In this document: piece by piece, positions 17,758 through 26,297 of the stretch
Layout: every line of letters starts with the position of its first letter
Position numbering within the stretch: the stretch's first letter is position 1
From: JAEYFP01 sp964579795
Lineage (GTDB): Bacteria; Bacillota; Clostridia; Lachnospirales; Lachnospiraceae
Direction of reading: 5' to 3'
Length of the DNA stretch: 64,000 nucleotides
NCBI GenBank assembly: GCA_964579795.1
Contig: CAZOHM010000010.1
Location: forward strand, 13,637-77,636
The notes under the pieces: model-generated
Databases searched by the model: none
Seen by the model: the letters and a program-made list of their open reading frames with translations, nothing else
Told to the model about the DNA's origin: nothing
Made by a program: the position numbers and the translations under genes

Positions 17758-18987
17758 ATGACACAATTTATTGAATATCTCAAAATGGCAATTGCCAATA
17801 TTAGATCAAATAAAGGACGCTCTCTGCTGACAATGCTTGGTATCATCATTGGCATATCTTCTGTTATCATGATTATCTCTATTGGTAACAGTGTAAAGAG
17901 TGGAATTAATGATGAATTGAACAGCTTTGCCGGCGGTCAGCTCTACATTAGCTTTGATACAAAAAAGCAAAAGGAAAGCCTGCTGGAATTTACACAGGAT
18001 GATTTTGATGCCATTCAGGAAAAAGTGCCTCATGTAAAAGGCGTTACTCCTCAATACTATATGTATGGCACTATCTCAGGCGCTAAAGGAAAAGATTTTG
18101 ATGCAACTGTGACAGCCGGAACCGAGGGTTATCAGTACATAAACTCCGACCCGATTGTTAAAGGAACATATTTCACTCGACAGAATGTTGAAAATGGCGA
18201 TCGAGGCTGTATTATTACAGAAAGCAATGCAAAAAAACTGTTTGGTACAACTGACAATGTAATCGGTATGCCTGTTGAAGTTACTCTATATGGTTCTACT
18301 GTCGAGCTGTATGTTATGGGAATACGAAAAGACAATACCTCTGCCATGATGAACATGATTACCGGAGATGCTGACAGAATCAAGATTGAAATGCCCTATT
18401 CAGTTTTGAATTCCTCCTTCGGATTTTATATTGAAGGATTTGACGGTGCATACATTATCGGAGAGGGGGCGGAATACTCTTCGGATATTTCAAAAGCCGC
18501 ACTAAATCTGTTAGAAGCACGATATAATGTCAGAGGAGAAGGACTTTTCGTATTACAGGATTTCAATGATAATCTTTCTTCCATCAACAGCGTTCTTAAT
18601 ATTATTACAATGTTCGTAATCCTTGTTGCATCCATTTCTCTTCTCGTTGGTGGTATTGGTGTTATGAACATCATGCTTGTATCAGTTACAGAGAGAACAC
18701 GTGAAATAGGAATAAGAAAGGCACTGGGTGCAAGGACAGAATCCATTCTGACGCAGTTTCTGTCAGAATCAGCCATCATTACATTGATTGGTGGTATCAT
18801 CGGCATTATAATTGGCATCGCCGGCGCAGCTGTTGTTTGCACAGCGATCGGTTACGCAGTAAAGATTACAGTCAGTACAGTATTGATTGCCAGCCTGTTC
18901 TCCTCCTGTGTCGGCCTGTTCTTTGGTATCTATCCTGCAAAAAAAGCCGCCAAGCTAAATCCTATCGAAGCATTAAGACACGAGTAA
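17758..18987 (+). CDS. FtsX-like ABC permease, MacB type
   Basis: A 409-residue permease. Transmembrane helix 1 is at about 23-43, followed by a large extracytoplasmic MacB-PCD domain (about 45-275), then three C-terminal helices (about 281-306, 340-360 and 370-395). The segment ERTREIGIRKALGA is the typical cytosolic loop of MacB/FtsX permeases. It completes the plus-strand cassette ATPase-adaptor-permease and is followed by a strong terminator. Confidence 0.92.
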   Translation: MTQFIEYLKMAIANIRSNKGRSLLTMLGIIIGISSVIMIISIGNSVKSGINDELNSFAGGQLYISFDTKKQKESLLEFTQDDFDAIQEKVPHVKGVTPQYYMYGTISGAKGKDFDATVTAGTEGYQYINSDPIVKGTYFTRQNVENGDRGCIITESNAKKLFGTTDNVIGMPVEVTLYGSTVELYVMGIRKDNTSAMMNMITGDADRIKIEMPYSVLNSSFGFYIEGFDGAYIIGEGAEYSSDISKAALNLLEARYNVRGEGLFVLQDFNDNLSSINSVLNIITMFVILVASISLLVGGIGVMNIMLVSVTERTREIGIRKALGARTESILTQFLSESAIITLIGGIIGIIIGIAGAAVVCTAIGYAVKITVSTVLIASLFSSCVGLFFGIYPAKKAAKLNPIEALRHE

Positions 18988-18996
18988 CAATAATTA

Positions 18997-19046
18997 AAAT
19001 AGCCAAACCAGGAGATACTCTAATATCATCCAGTTTGGCTATTTTT
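18997..19046. terminator. Bidirectional terminator between convergent genes
   Basis: The 11-bp stem AATAGCCAAAC / GTTTGGCTATT has a 24-nt loop. It is flanked by T-rich tracts on both strands, so it can end both the plus-strand permease gene and the convergent small gene on the minus strand. Confidence 0.85.
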
Positions 19047-19056
19047 ATATATCAGA

Positions 19057-19344
19057 TTAACTAAGCTTTTGAAACTGGTACTGAAGCATCTCTATCACAC
19101 GATCTGCATCCTGTGCATGCTCCATAAAAATAACAATCCCTTCTTTTGAATCCCATTTGTAAATAAGCCCATATGGATCCTTTTCAATGGTATATTGAAT
19201 TTCATTACCGTCTACTTGAAGAATCCTGCCATCTACTTCACCCTCAATGCTCTTTAACAGCATAATAAATCCGTCCAACTCATCTCTGTAGTGATATCTC
19301 ATATAGATTCTATTCTCTTCTACGGCTACAATCTCGTAATTCAT
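19057..19344 (-). CDS. Small hypothetical protein
   Basis: A soluble protein of 95 residues from the ATG at 19344 (MNYEIVAVEE), or up to 120 residues from an ATG at 19419. Start choice is uncertain: 19344 has AGGATGG 10 nt upstream, 19392 has a weak GGGAAG, and 19419 has none. It is rich in charged residues (IYMRYHYRDELDGF, DADRVIEMLQYQF) and has no membrane segment, signal or cysteine motif. I do not recognise the family. It is monocistronic between the two export cassettes and points away from the minus-strand one. Confidence 0.65.
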   Translation of the reverse strand: MNYEIVAVEENRIYMRYHYRDELDGFIMLLKSIEGEVDGRILQVDGNEIQYTIEKDPYGLIYKWDSKEGIVIFMEHAQDADRVIEMLQYQFQKLS

Positions 19345-19564
19345 CCTTTGCACACCATCCTGCATATGTATTCTATCCAAAGTATAGCACATTTTTTCTT
19401 CCCACATCAATCTTTTCATTATTTGTTAACGATTTGTTCAATTTTTACACATGTCAAGGACATAATCCATTTGTATACTACTACTATAAACAAAAGAAAT
19501 TATCGAAATCTTTTTCATAAATATGTGGGGCAGCCCACACCTCCCTCCAATAATGTTTTACATT

Positions 19565-19600
19565 AATAGAGTCCTGACATAAAACCGTCAGGACTCTATT
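19565..19600. terminator. Terminator hairpin after the minus-strand permease gene
   Basis: A perfect 14-bp inverted repeat AATAGAGTCCTGAC / GTCAGGACTCTATT with an 8-nt loop, 22 nt past the stop of the permease gene at 19622. The trailing T tract is weak on both strands, but the stem is strong. Confidence 0.75.
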
Positions 19601-19621
19601 ATTATTCTAAAATTTCTTCTA

Positions 19622-21910
19622 CTATTCCACACCCTTTAAGGCATCTACCATATCAATTGTCTTCACTTTTCCAGAAAGCATAAGGTTCACACCTATCGAA
19701 ACAAGGAATGTTCCACCAACCGAATAAAGATAAGAAGTCATGGAAATCTGAGGAATCAAATCCATTGTTTCAGACATAGACGTACAAATCACATAGAGAA
19801 GCTCATAGCCAATCGGCATGCCCACCAGTACACCAAGCGTAGTCAACCAGATATTCTGCTTTTGTAAAATTCCTCTGATTTTTAACGATTTAAAACCAAG
19901 TACTTTTAATGTTGCGATTTCACGCATTTTTTCTACAAATGACAGTACTCCAAGATTGTACAGTACAACAAACCCCAGAACAACTGCACCACTGACCATC
20001 ATAGTAATCATTACATTCATAATCTCAATGTTCTCTGAAAAAGCTGTTTTCATCTGTGCAACATTAAGTACCGCCTGCACTTCATCATCATCTAAAATAT
20101 CGTCTGGAACAGATTTATTCGTCCAGACAGCCGTTGGAACAAACGTATAATCCATATCTTCAAATGTGCTTCGTGTCATAGAAATTCCCTGTGTAGATGG
20201 ATCACGTGTAATCTGAGCCACTCGCACATACTGCCACTTATCATCTCCTACAATATGCCACTTCACAAAGTCACCCTGCTTTATTCCAAGATTTAATGAC
20301 ATCTTATAGGTCATTGAAATGCCGTTTTTAATAAGAGATGTATGCTGCATGGAAGTGTCTTGAAAATGTACGTAATTTCCATTGTCTACAACTGTGACTG
20401 TACCATTCTTCTTGACATCACCCGCTATGAACTCTGCTGCTGCCTCTTCAACCATCTGACCACTGTACTGATTGGCATAGTCTTCTGCAGCTGCATAATC
20501 CGCTTCCTTGGAAAGCATAATCTTGTTATTGCCTGTCAGTAGCTCTCCATACATTTTTTCAACCATGGCATTGATTGCATCATAACACCCAAATGCACAA
20601 AGCATCAACATAGTACACCCTGCGACTCCAACAATTCCCATAATGCTTCGAACCTTGTTACGCATAATATCACGAATATTCCATTGCGTAGAAAAATTCA
20701 TTTTTAACCAAAGCCAGCTTTTCTCTAATGCGCTATGTCTGATTTTCTTTGGCGCGGCAGGCTTCAATGTGACAGCTGGCATATCCATTAATTCCTTACG
20801 GCAGGCAAGGAAGCTCACAAGCGTAGATACTACTACCGATAAAAGAATAGCTCCAACAGATGATAACGTAAATATTCCATGAAGATCAGGCACATTGTAA
20901 GACCCCTCGAACATACCGAGAATTAACGCTGGAAACGTACAGTAGCCTCCCCATGCACCAATTACACTTCCAACAAAGCTGATTACAAGTCCATAAGACA
21001 CATAATGCTTTGTAATTACCCACTTTGTAAAGCCTAATGCTTTCATTGTACCAATCTGTGTCCGCTGATTTGACGTTACTCGTGCCATGGTCGTTACTAT
21101 TCCAAGAAGAGCGATTAAAACAAATACTAAAGAAAACATAATTCCCATTGCCTTATGCTGTTTCACCTCAGAATCGAATGTATTGTAGCTGACATTCTGA
21201 TTTCTGTCAGTTACTACAACATCCTCTCTGTCAAGAAGTGTTTCTACCTCTTTTTTAACGGCCTGTGCATCTGCACCGTCCTCCAAATCAAGAAGCACTT
21301 GATTATAAATAATATCATCCTGATTGGGAAAACAGCTATCCGATAGAAATGCAAATCCATATTTCGTATAATCCGGATACATCATATCTGTGTCTGATAA
21401 ATAATATACATACTCTGGCGATTCTATTAATCCGCGTATCACGCTTTCTACTTTCTTTCCGTTCAGCTTTACTCCGAATGTATCCCCAATAGAGAGATTT
21501 TTTGCCCGTGCAAAGTCTTTTTCAAGCCAGACTCCGTCCTTTTCCTCTTCATACGGTTCTCCCTGCATAAGAACAATCTGTGAAATCTGATTGGAAGTTA
21601 AAAAGTTGATATACATATAAGGATTATCCTGAAGCTCTGCAGTACCGTTTGAAAGGAAACGGCGCTCTGCATTCTTTACTCCGCGAAGTTCTGAAATACT
21701 CTTCAAATCCTCTGTGGAAAAATTTTTACCCTGCACCCATAAGTCTGCAAGATTATATTCATTATAATAATTTTGTGCTGCCTGCCCTGCCCCGGAAGCC
21801 TCTGCATCCAGACCAACAAATATCCACATTCCAAGAACAGACATCAAAAAAATAGAAAAGAACTGTGTTTTATTCTGAATAAGATCACGTAATAACTTCC
21901 GAAATAGCAT
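19622..21910 (-). CDS. FtsX-like ABC permease, two FtsX domains
   Basis: A 762-residue permease with an N-terminal helix (about 13-35), a large extracellular region, a first FtsX core of three helices (about 255-370), a second anchor helix near 420-440, another extracellular domain and a second FtsX core (about 635-750). TNQRTQIGTMKALGFTK and EKMREIATLKVLGFKS are the two paired cytosolic loops. This duplicated architecture differs from the single-FtsX permease at 17758-18987. It overlaps the ATPase gene by 1 nt (TAATG coupling). Confidence 0.92.
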   Translation of the reverse strand: MLFRKLLRDLIQNKTQFFSIFLMSVLGMWIFVGLDAEASGAGQAAQNYYNEYNLADLWVQGKNFSTEDLKSISELRGVKNAERRFLSNGTAELQDNPYMYINFLTSNQISQIVLMQGEPYEEEKDGVWLEKDFARAKNLSIGDTFGVKLNGKKVESVIRGLIESPEYVYYLSDTDMMYPDYTKYGFAFLSDSCFPNQDDIIYNQVLLDLEDGADAQAVKKEVETLLDREDVVVTDRNQNVSYNTFDSEVKQHKAMGIMFSLVFVLIALLGIVTTMARVTSNQRTQIGTMKALGFTKWVITKHYVSYGLVISFVGSVIGAWGGYCTFPALILGMFEGSYNVPDLHGIFTLSSVGAILLSVVVSTLVSFLACRKELMDMPAVTLKPAAPKKIRHSALEKSWLWLKMNFSTQWNIRDIMRNKVRSIMGIVGVAGCTMLMLCAFGCYDAINAMVEKMYGELLTGNNKIMLSKEADYAAAEDYANQYSGQMVEEAAAEFIAGDVKKNGTVTVVDNGNYVHFQDTSMQHTSLIKNGISMTYKMSLNLGIKQGDFVKWHIVGDDKWQYVRVAQITRDPSTQGISMTRSTFEDMDYTFVPTAVWTNKSVPDDILDDDEVQAVLNVAQMKTAFSENIEIMNVMITMMVSGAVVLGFVVLYNLGVLSFVEKMREIATLKVLGFKSLKIRGILQKQNIWLTTLGVLVGMPIGYELLYVICTSMSETMDLIPQISMTSYLYSVGGTFLVSIGVNLMLSGKVKTIDMVDALKGVE

Positions 21911-22755
21911 TACCAGCTCACCTCATCCGCACTTTTGGGGTGCGCGTTTTTTGTCACTTCTTTGATTGTTCCATTCTTTACTCTAATGACTGTATCAGCA
22001 ATATCAGCAAAAAAACTGTTATGAGTTACCATAATAACCGTGCGCTTCTTTTCACGGCTCATACGCTGCAATAATGCAAGTACATCACGCCCGGTATCTG
22101 TATCAAGTGCACCTGTTGGCTCATCACACAGTAAAAGCTTTGGATTTTTTGCTACCGCACGGGCAATTGATGTTCTCTGCTGTTCTCCACCTGACATCTG
22201 TGATGGAAACTGATGCATATGATCAGCCAGTCCTACGGCTGCAAGTGCTTCTTTCGGGTCAAGTGTATCCTTTTCAATATCCTTCATCAACGCAACATTC
22301 TCATATGCGGTCAATGTGGGAATCAGATTGTAAAACTGAAAAACTACACCAACATTTTTTGCACGATATTCTGTCAATTGATTATCAGAAAACGTCGTCA
22401 GATCCTTTCCATCAAAGAAAATATTACCACCGCTTGCAGAATCCATCCCGCCAAGCAAATTTAACAACGTACTCTTGCCTGCACCGGACGGTCCAAGAAT
22501 TACAATCATTTCACCCTCGTTAATTGTCAGATTGACGTCTTTTAATGCATAAAATACTCTGTCACCACGTTTATATTCTTTATAAACATCCTTAAACTCA
22601 ATCAGAACACCATTTTTTGATGACTTTTCAGACACAGTATTATGATCTGCTGTGCCGTCCTGCGTCTGCTCCAGGTCCTCAAGCGATGCAATCTCGCTGA
22701 TATCCTTTACATCGCGCAGATTTTTAGGGGATTTTGCATTGCGTCGCAGTTTCAT
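21910..22755 (-). CDS. ABC transporter ATPase with N-terminal extension
   Basis: A 281-residue ATPase of the MacB/LolD class. Walker A GPSGAGKST is at 88-96; MSGGEQQR, LLLCDEPTGALD and VTHN follow. About 50 polar residues precede the ABC fold, which is not usual for this subfamily; an alternative start nearer the fold cannot be excluded. It overlaps the adaptor gene by 4 nt (ATGA) and the permease gene by 1 nt, so the three are one transcription unit. Confidence 0.92.
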   Translation of the reverse strand: MKLRRNAKSPKNLRDVKDISEIASLEDLEQTQDGTADHNTVSEKSSKNGVLIEFKDVYKEYKRGDRVFYALKDVNLTINEGEMIVILGPSGAGKSTLLNLLGGMDSASGGNIFFDGKDLTTFSDNQLTEYRAKNVGVVFQFYNLIPTLTAYENVALMKDIEKDTLDPKEALAAVGLADHMHQFPSQMSGGEQQRTSIARAVAKNPKLLLCDEPTGALDTDTGRDVLALLQRMSREKKRTVIMVTHNSFFADIADTVIRVKNGTIKEVTKNAHPKSADEVSW

Positions 22756-24194
22756 TTGGTCACCGCTTTCTTTCCTATCTGTTCGTCCGTAATCGCATCT
22801 GTAATTACAACAATACCTTCATCGACTCCATCAAGTGCTTCCACTGTCTCATCTGATTCCACGCCTGCAGTAAAATATTTTTTCTCAATCACTCCATCTG
22901 TAATGCAGTAGCAGTAATCTCCATCATCATCAACATAATGTGCTTCAGCCGGAATCGTAAGTGTATGATCTTTTTCCTGCGTATAGATTGTTACATCAGC
23001 CTCAAGACCAAGATATACATTTTCATCAGGCTCATCAATATGAACCTCTACAGTTACTTTTGCCTTGTCAGAGCTGCCCGACTTGGCAAGACGTTTAATT
23101 TCGCTGACACTTCCCGTGTAAGTACTTCCCGCAATGGAAATCTGAGCTTTTTGTCCTTCTTTAATCTTTCCAATATCATACTTTGAAATCTCAGTATTTA
23201 CCTTTAACTGATCGCTACTCTCAATAGTCAGCAGCGGTGTACCTTTTGTAACAACTGCTCCCTGTTTTACCGGAAGGTCTGTCACAATTCCGGCAAATTC
23301 TGCGCTGACTCCATCAAGTCCCTTCAGAAGATTCTCTTCTGCTGTACTTGCACTCAATTCTGTCAACTCATGCTTCTTTTGAAGTTCTGCCTTCTGATTG
23401 GCATTCAGAATCTGATTCTCATATGAATTCTTTGTTGTTGTTGCCTGAGTCCAGTTTCTGGTGATATCCTCCATCAAATCACCATCTTCTGTTGCCTCTT
23501 TATATTCCTCCGGATTCAATTCTGCACTTGGCATATTAGCAATATCTTTCTGCAAGGATGTTATTTCAATATTAATACTTCCAACCTGAGATACGAGGTC
23601 CTTATACTGCTGTGACGTCTTATCCTCTATCTCATTCATTTCCTTTGTTTTCTCTGCAACAGTTTTTTGCTTTTGGGCTATTCTTTTATTAATTCCATCA
23701 GCAATACATTTCAGATCCCAGCCTTCCTGATACTGATTAAAATCAATTCCATTTGCTTCAGCTCTGGCTGCTGCATACAAATACTGGTAAATCATTTCAT
23801 CAACTGTTGCCTGATTATATTTTGCCTGAATCTCATTACTCTTCTGAACCTGTCCAGCAACACTGCTTCCAGTAGATTCCGACGTGAGCTGTGCTTCTTC
23901 TTTTGCCTTTTCCAGATCTGTCGTATCATATGTAATCAGCTGTTCACCATTTCCTACACTGTCACCAACAGAAAGGGTCAACATACTGATTGGCGCAGTC
24001 ACCTCAGCATAGTATGTTACTTCCTGTTCACCATGTATATCACCGGTTACCTCAACTTCTTCAGTAACCTTTGCATATTTGGCTGTATCAGTCATATATG
24101 ACGCAGGCTTTCCTGCAAAGGCAGTAAAAAATACTGCTCCTCCAACGAACAGTACACCAATTCCAAACCCTGCAATTATCTTCTTGCCATTCAT
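22752..24194 (-). CDS. Membrane-fusion adaptor (HlyD/MacA-like)
   Basis: A 480-residue adaptor with an N-terminal signal-anchor (about 4-27), lipoyl-like halves split by coiled coils (about 150-290), and a C-terminal barrel. The ATG at 24194 follows GGAGGG. It is the first gene of the adaptor-ATPase-permease operon. That order is the reverse of the plus-strand cassette, and the adaptor lacks its acidic tail. A divergent TetR gene and facing promoters suggest repression by that regulator. Confidence 0.9.
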   Translation of the reverse strand: MNGKKIIAGFGIGVLFVGGAVFFTAFAGKPASYMTDTAKYAKVTEEVEVTGDIHGEQEVTYYAEVTAPISMLTLSVGDSVGNGEQLITYDTTDLEKAKEEAQLTSESTGSSVAGQVQKSNEIQAKYNQATVDEMIYQYLYAAARAEANGIDFNQYQEGWDLKCIADGINKRIAQKQKTVAEKTKEMNEIEDKTSQQYKDLVSQVGSINIEITSLQKDIANMPSAELNPEEYKEATEDGDLMEDITRNWTQATTTKNSYENQILNANQKAELQKKHELTELSASTAEENLLKGLDGVSAEFAGIVTDLPVKQGAVVTKGTPLLTIESSDQLKVNTEISKYDIGKIKEGQKAQISIAGSTYTGSVSEIKRLAKSGSSDKAKVTVEVHIDEPDENVYLGLEADVTIYTQEKDHTLTIPAEAHYVDDDGDYCYCITDGVIEKKYFTAGVESDETVEALDGVDEGIVVITDAITDEQIGKKAVTK

Positions 24195-24271
24195 AATATC
24201 CCTCCGTTAATAAGAAAACTCAAATCCTCGTTCAAAACATGAATACAGTTTCACATTCTGTTTCTTTATTC

Positions 24272-24299
24272 ATTTTATCATGCATTTTATAATTGTCAA
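24272..24299 (-). promoter_or_regulatory. Promoter of the minus-strand export operon
   Basis: On the minus strand, TTGACA (24294-24299), a 16-bp spacer and TAAAAT (24272-24277), about 78 nt before the adaptor start. TTTCACATT near 24248 and its inverse AATGTGAAA near 24305 flank the promoter and are candidate TetR half-sites. Confidence 0.6.
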
Positions 24300-24330
24300 T
24301 ACAAAATGTGAAATTATATTCATATTCATA

Positions 24331-24359
24331 TTGACTTTACATTTTAAACCATATACACT
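24331..24359 (+). promoter_or_regulatory. Promoter of the TetR gene
   Basis: TTGACT (24331-24336), a 17-bp spacer and TACACT (24354-24359). The start codon is about 134 nt downstream. It lies close to the divergent export promoter, so one bound repressor could control both directions. Confidence 0.6.
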
Positions 24360-24492
24360 AATATATGTGGATGATTTATTATTAATACCAGTATATAGAT
24401 TTTTCATTGTTTTACTATATGCAATGTGTCACCACATTCGCTTTTCAATATTACATTTGTCACAAAGCAGTAAGCTCTGACGAAAGGATGAC

Positions 24493-25140
24493 ATGGAAGA
24501 AGACATTAAACAACAGATTCGTACACCAAAGCAAAAAAGGTCTATTGAAAAAAAAGAACGTATCATTCAGGCAGGAATGGATCTTTTCTGTGAAAAAGGA
24601 TATTACAATACAAATACAGCTGAGATTGCAAAAAAGGCCGGTGTTTCCACCGGTCTAATATACAGTTATTTTAAAAACAAAGATGACATACTGATGGAAT
24701 CAATCGACCATCTGACTATCCAGTTGCATAACACGATTGGAAGTGCGCTGGAGAGATTTGATTTCGCTTCTTTTCAAAATGAGCATACATCGGTGGCGCT
24801 ACTGCACCAGATTTTGCAGGAAATTATCGAATACTGTGTCAACATGCACAAGCAAATGAGTCATGCACATCAGGAACTAAATGCACTGGAAAACAATCCA
24901 GTCTTTGCTGATTTTCTTATTGACTTCGAAACAAATACAGCCGCTGTCATCAAACAGGTATTCGAAGATGCAGGCTACCATCTGAACAATCCTGACGAAA
25001 AAATGCATCTGTTATTTCATCTCGTTGAAGACTATTGTCATGAAGTTGTTTTTCATAAACATGCCTATATCAACTATGAGATTTATCTGGATGCCACAAT
25101 ACAAACGATTATTTTTCTCCTGACTTCCGATAATTTATAA
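24493..25140 (+). CDS. TetR-family regulator of the export operon
   Basis: A 215-residue TetR/AcrR protein. The N-terminal helix-turn-helix is at about 18-65 (FCEKGYYNTNTAEIAKKAG, then VSTGLIYSYFKNKDD). The helical C-terminal domain would bind a ligand. The ATG at 24493 has AAGGATG upstream. Divergent placement from the exporter operon, with facing promoters, suggests autoregulation and control of that operon; this is inference. Its stop overlaps the end of the convergent 65-residue gene by 6 nt. Confidence 0.92.
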   Translation: MEEDIKQQIRTPKQKRSIEKKERIIQAGMDLFCEKGYYNTNTAEIAKKAGVSTGLIYSYFKNKDDILMESIDHLTIQLHNTIGSALERFDFASFQNEHTSVALLHQILQEIIEYCVNMHKQMSHAHQELNALENNPVFADFLIDFETNTAAVIKQVFEDAGYHLNNPDEKMHLLFHLVEDYCHEVVFHKHAYINYEIYLDATIQTIIFLLTSDNL

Positions 25141-25332
25141 AAGATATGTCGGTAAATCACATTTGATTTTCGAAACTGCTTCGAACTTTTTTTCATGGAT
25201 ATTATCTGTTCCGCCGGAAATTACAGAGGCTGATACAACTTTGCTTGTTGATACTTTTGGCTTTTCACTAACCGTTTCCGTATTAACTTTCGCTTTTGCT
25301 GCCCTATTAAGGCTTCCTTTTCCTACTGGCAT
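25135..25332 (-). CDS. 65-residue basic, Ser/Val/Lys-rich protein downstream of ParA
   Basis: A small protein of low sequence complexity (runs such as SEKPKVSTSKVVSASV) that begins MPVGKGSLNRAAKA. It is likely largely disordered and has no membrane segment. The ATG at 25332 overlaps the parA stop and has AGGAG inside the parA end, so translation is coupled. Its position matches that of small ParB-like or cargo-adaptor partners of orphan ParA ATPases; the match is by context only, since I see no ParB fold. Its stop overlaps tetR convergently. Confidence 0.75.
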   Translation of the reverse strand: MPVGKGSLNRAAKAKVNTETVSEKPKVSTSKVVSASVISGGTDNIHEKKFEAVSKIKCDLPTYLL

Positions 25333-26123
25333 AATTTCTCAATCTCCTTTACTAAATCGCAATATTCCTTTGCACTTCTTGCGCTCTTCTTATAAGCAGT
25401 CACCGGCTGGCTGTTGTCCTGTGCCCACTCCACACTGCTGTCAACATGAATTACACTTTCAAACACTCTGATATCCTCAAGCTCATGTAAGGTTTCCATC
25501 GTCTGTTTATAGTAATTCTTTCGCTCATCAACCTTTGTAATCAATACTCCAAGTAAGGATAATTCTGGAGCCATTTCCTTCGTAGTATCTACAAATTCAA
25601 ACATGTTTGCCAGACCAAACAAACCCCATGGACTTGCCTCTACAGGAATAATCAAATAATCCGATGCGCATAACAGATTCATTACCCATCCCCCCAGTGT
25701 CGGCGGTGCATCTAAAAGAATATAATCGTATGTTTCTTCTTCTTTTATTTTCTTTAAGCATTTACGGAAAATGAACTCCCTCTGCCATTTCGTAAATAAT
25801 TCATATTCAATAGAACTCATCAGTGTTGACGAAGGAATCAAATCAAGATTCTCGTATGAGGTCGATACAATATAATCTGTCAGATCACTCTGTTCTCTGA
25901 CTGCATAATATAAATTTCGATTGCTCTTTGCAAATTCCAGAACTTGATTCTCCTCAAAAAAAGAAAGAGATAAATTCAGCTGCATATCTCCATCCACAAG
26001 TAATACCCTTTTTCCATCAGCAGCAAGCCCTGCTCCTACATTTGAACAGGATGTGGATTTTCCGCTGCCACCTTTATTGTTAGCAAAACAAATGACTTTT
26101 GTCTGCTTTCCTGTCTGCTTCAT
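25323..26123 (-). CDS. ParA/MinD-family ATPase (orphan)
   Basis: A 266-residue deviant-Walker ATPase. The P-loop is NKGGSGKST near the N terminus; DGDMQLNLS and YDYILLDAPP correspond to the switch and Walker B. The ATG at 26123 follows GGAGGAG at good spacing, so the 12 extra upstream codons are not used. No parB-type gene with a helix-turn-helix and no parS repeats are seen, so this is not an obvious plasmid partition locus. It is co-transcribed with the 65-residue gene, an arrangement seen for orphan ParAs that position cellular cargo. Confidence 0.9.
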   Translation of the reverse strand: MKQTGKQTKVICFANNKGGSGKSTSCSNVGAGLAADGKRVLLVDGDMQLNLSLSFFEENQVLEFAKSNRNLYYAVREQSDLTDYIVSTSYENLDLIPSSTLMSSIEYELFTKWQREFIFRKCLKKIKEEETYDYILLDAPPTLGGWVMNLLCASDYLIIPVEASPWGLFGLANMFEFVDTTKEMAPELSLLGVLITKVDERKNYYKQTMETLHELEDIRVFESVIHVDSSVEWAQDNSQPVTAYKKSARSAKEYCDLVKEIEKLCQ

Positions 26124-26238
26124 TTTGATGCACTCCTCCATGCCAGAATACAATTTCAATTACCTGTTTATATTAGCATATTTCGCGGATAAAGTACAGC
26201 TAGTCTAACAGTTGATAATTAAGAACTTAAACAAAAAA

Positions 26239-26275
26239 GTGACCGTCAGCATACCCGAAAGCGTCTGACGGTCAC
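26239..26275 (-). terminator. Terminator of the aldo/keto reductase-dehydrogenase operon
   Basis: An 11-bp perfect stem GTGACCGTCAG / CTGACGGTCAC with a 15-nt loop, followed on the minus strand by TTTTTTG. It lies 22 nt past the aldo/keto reductase stop. Confidence 0.9.
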
Positions 26276-26297
26276 GAAAAAGAAATGATTGATGCTA

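Noticed and set aside
19524..19539. Hairpin TGTGGG-GCAG-CCCACA as a terminator
   Set aside because: No T tract on either strand and no gene ending next to it.
19523..19582. Possible 19-codon peptide starting MWGSPHLPP
   Set aside because: No ribosome-binding site and it runs into the terminator hairpin at 19565-19600.
25323..26275. Plasmid or phage partition locus around parA
   Set aside because: No parB with a DNA-binding fold, no iterated parS-like repeats, no replication or integrase gene nearby.
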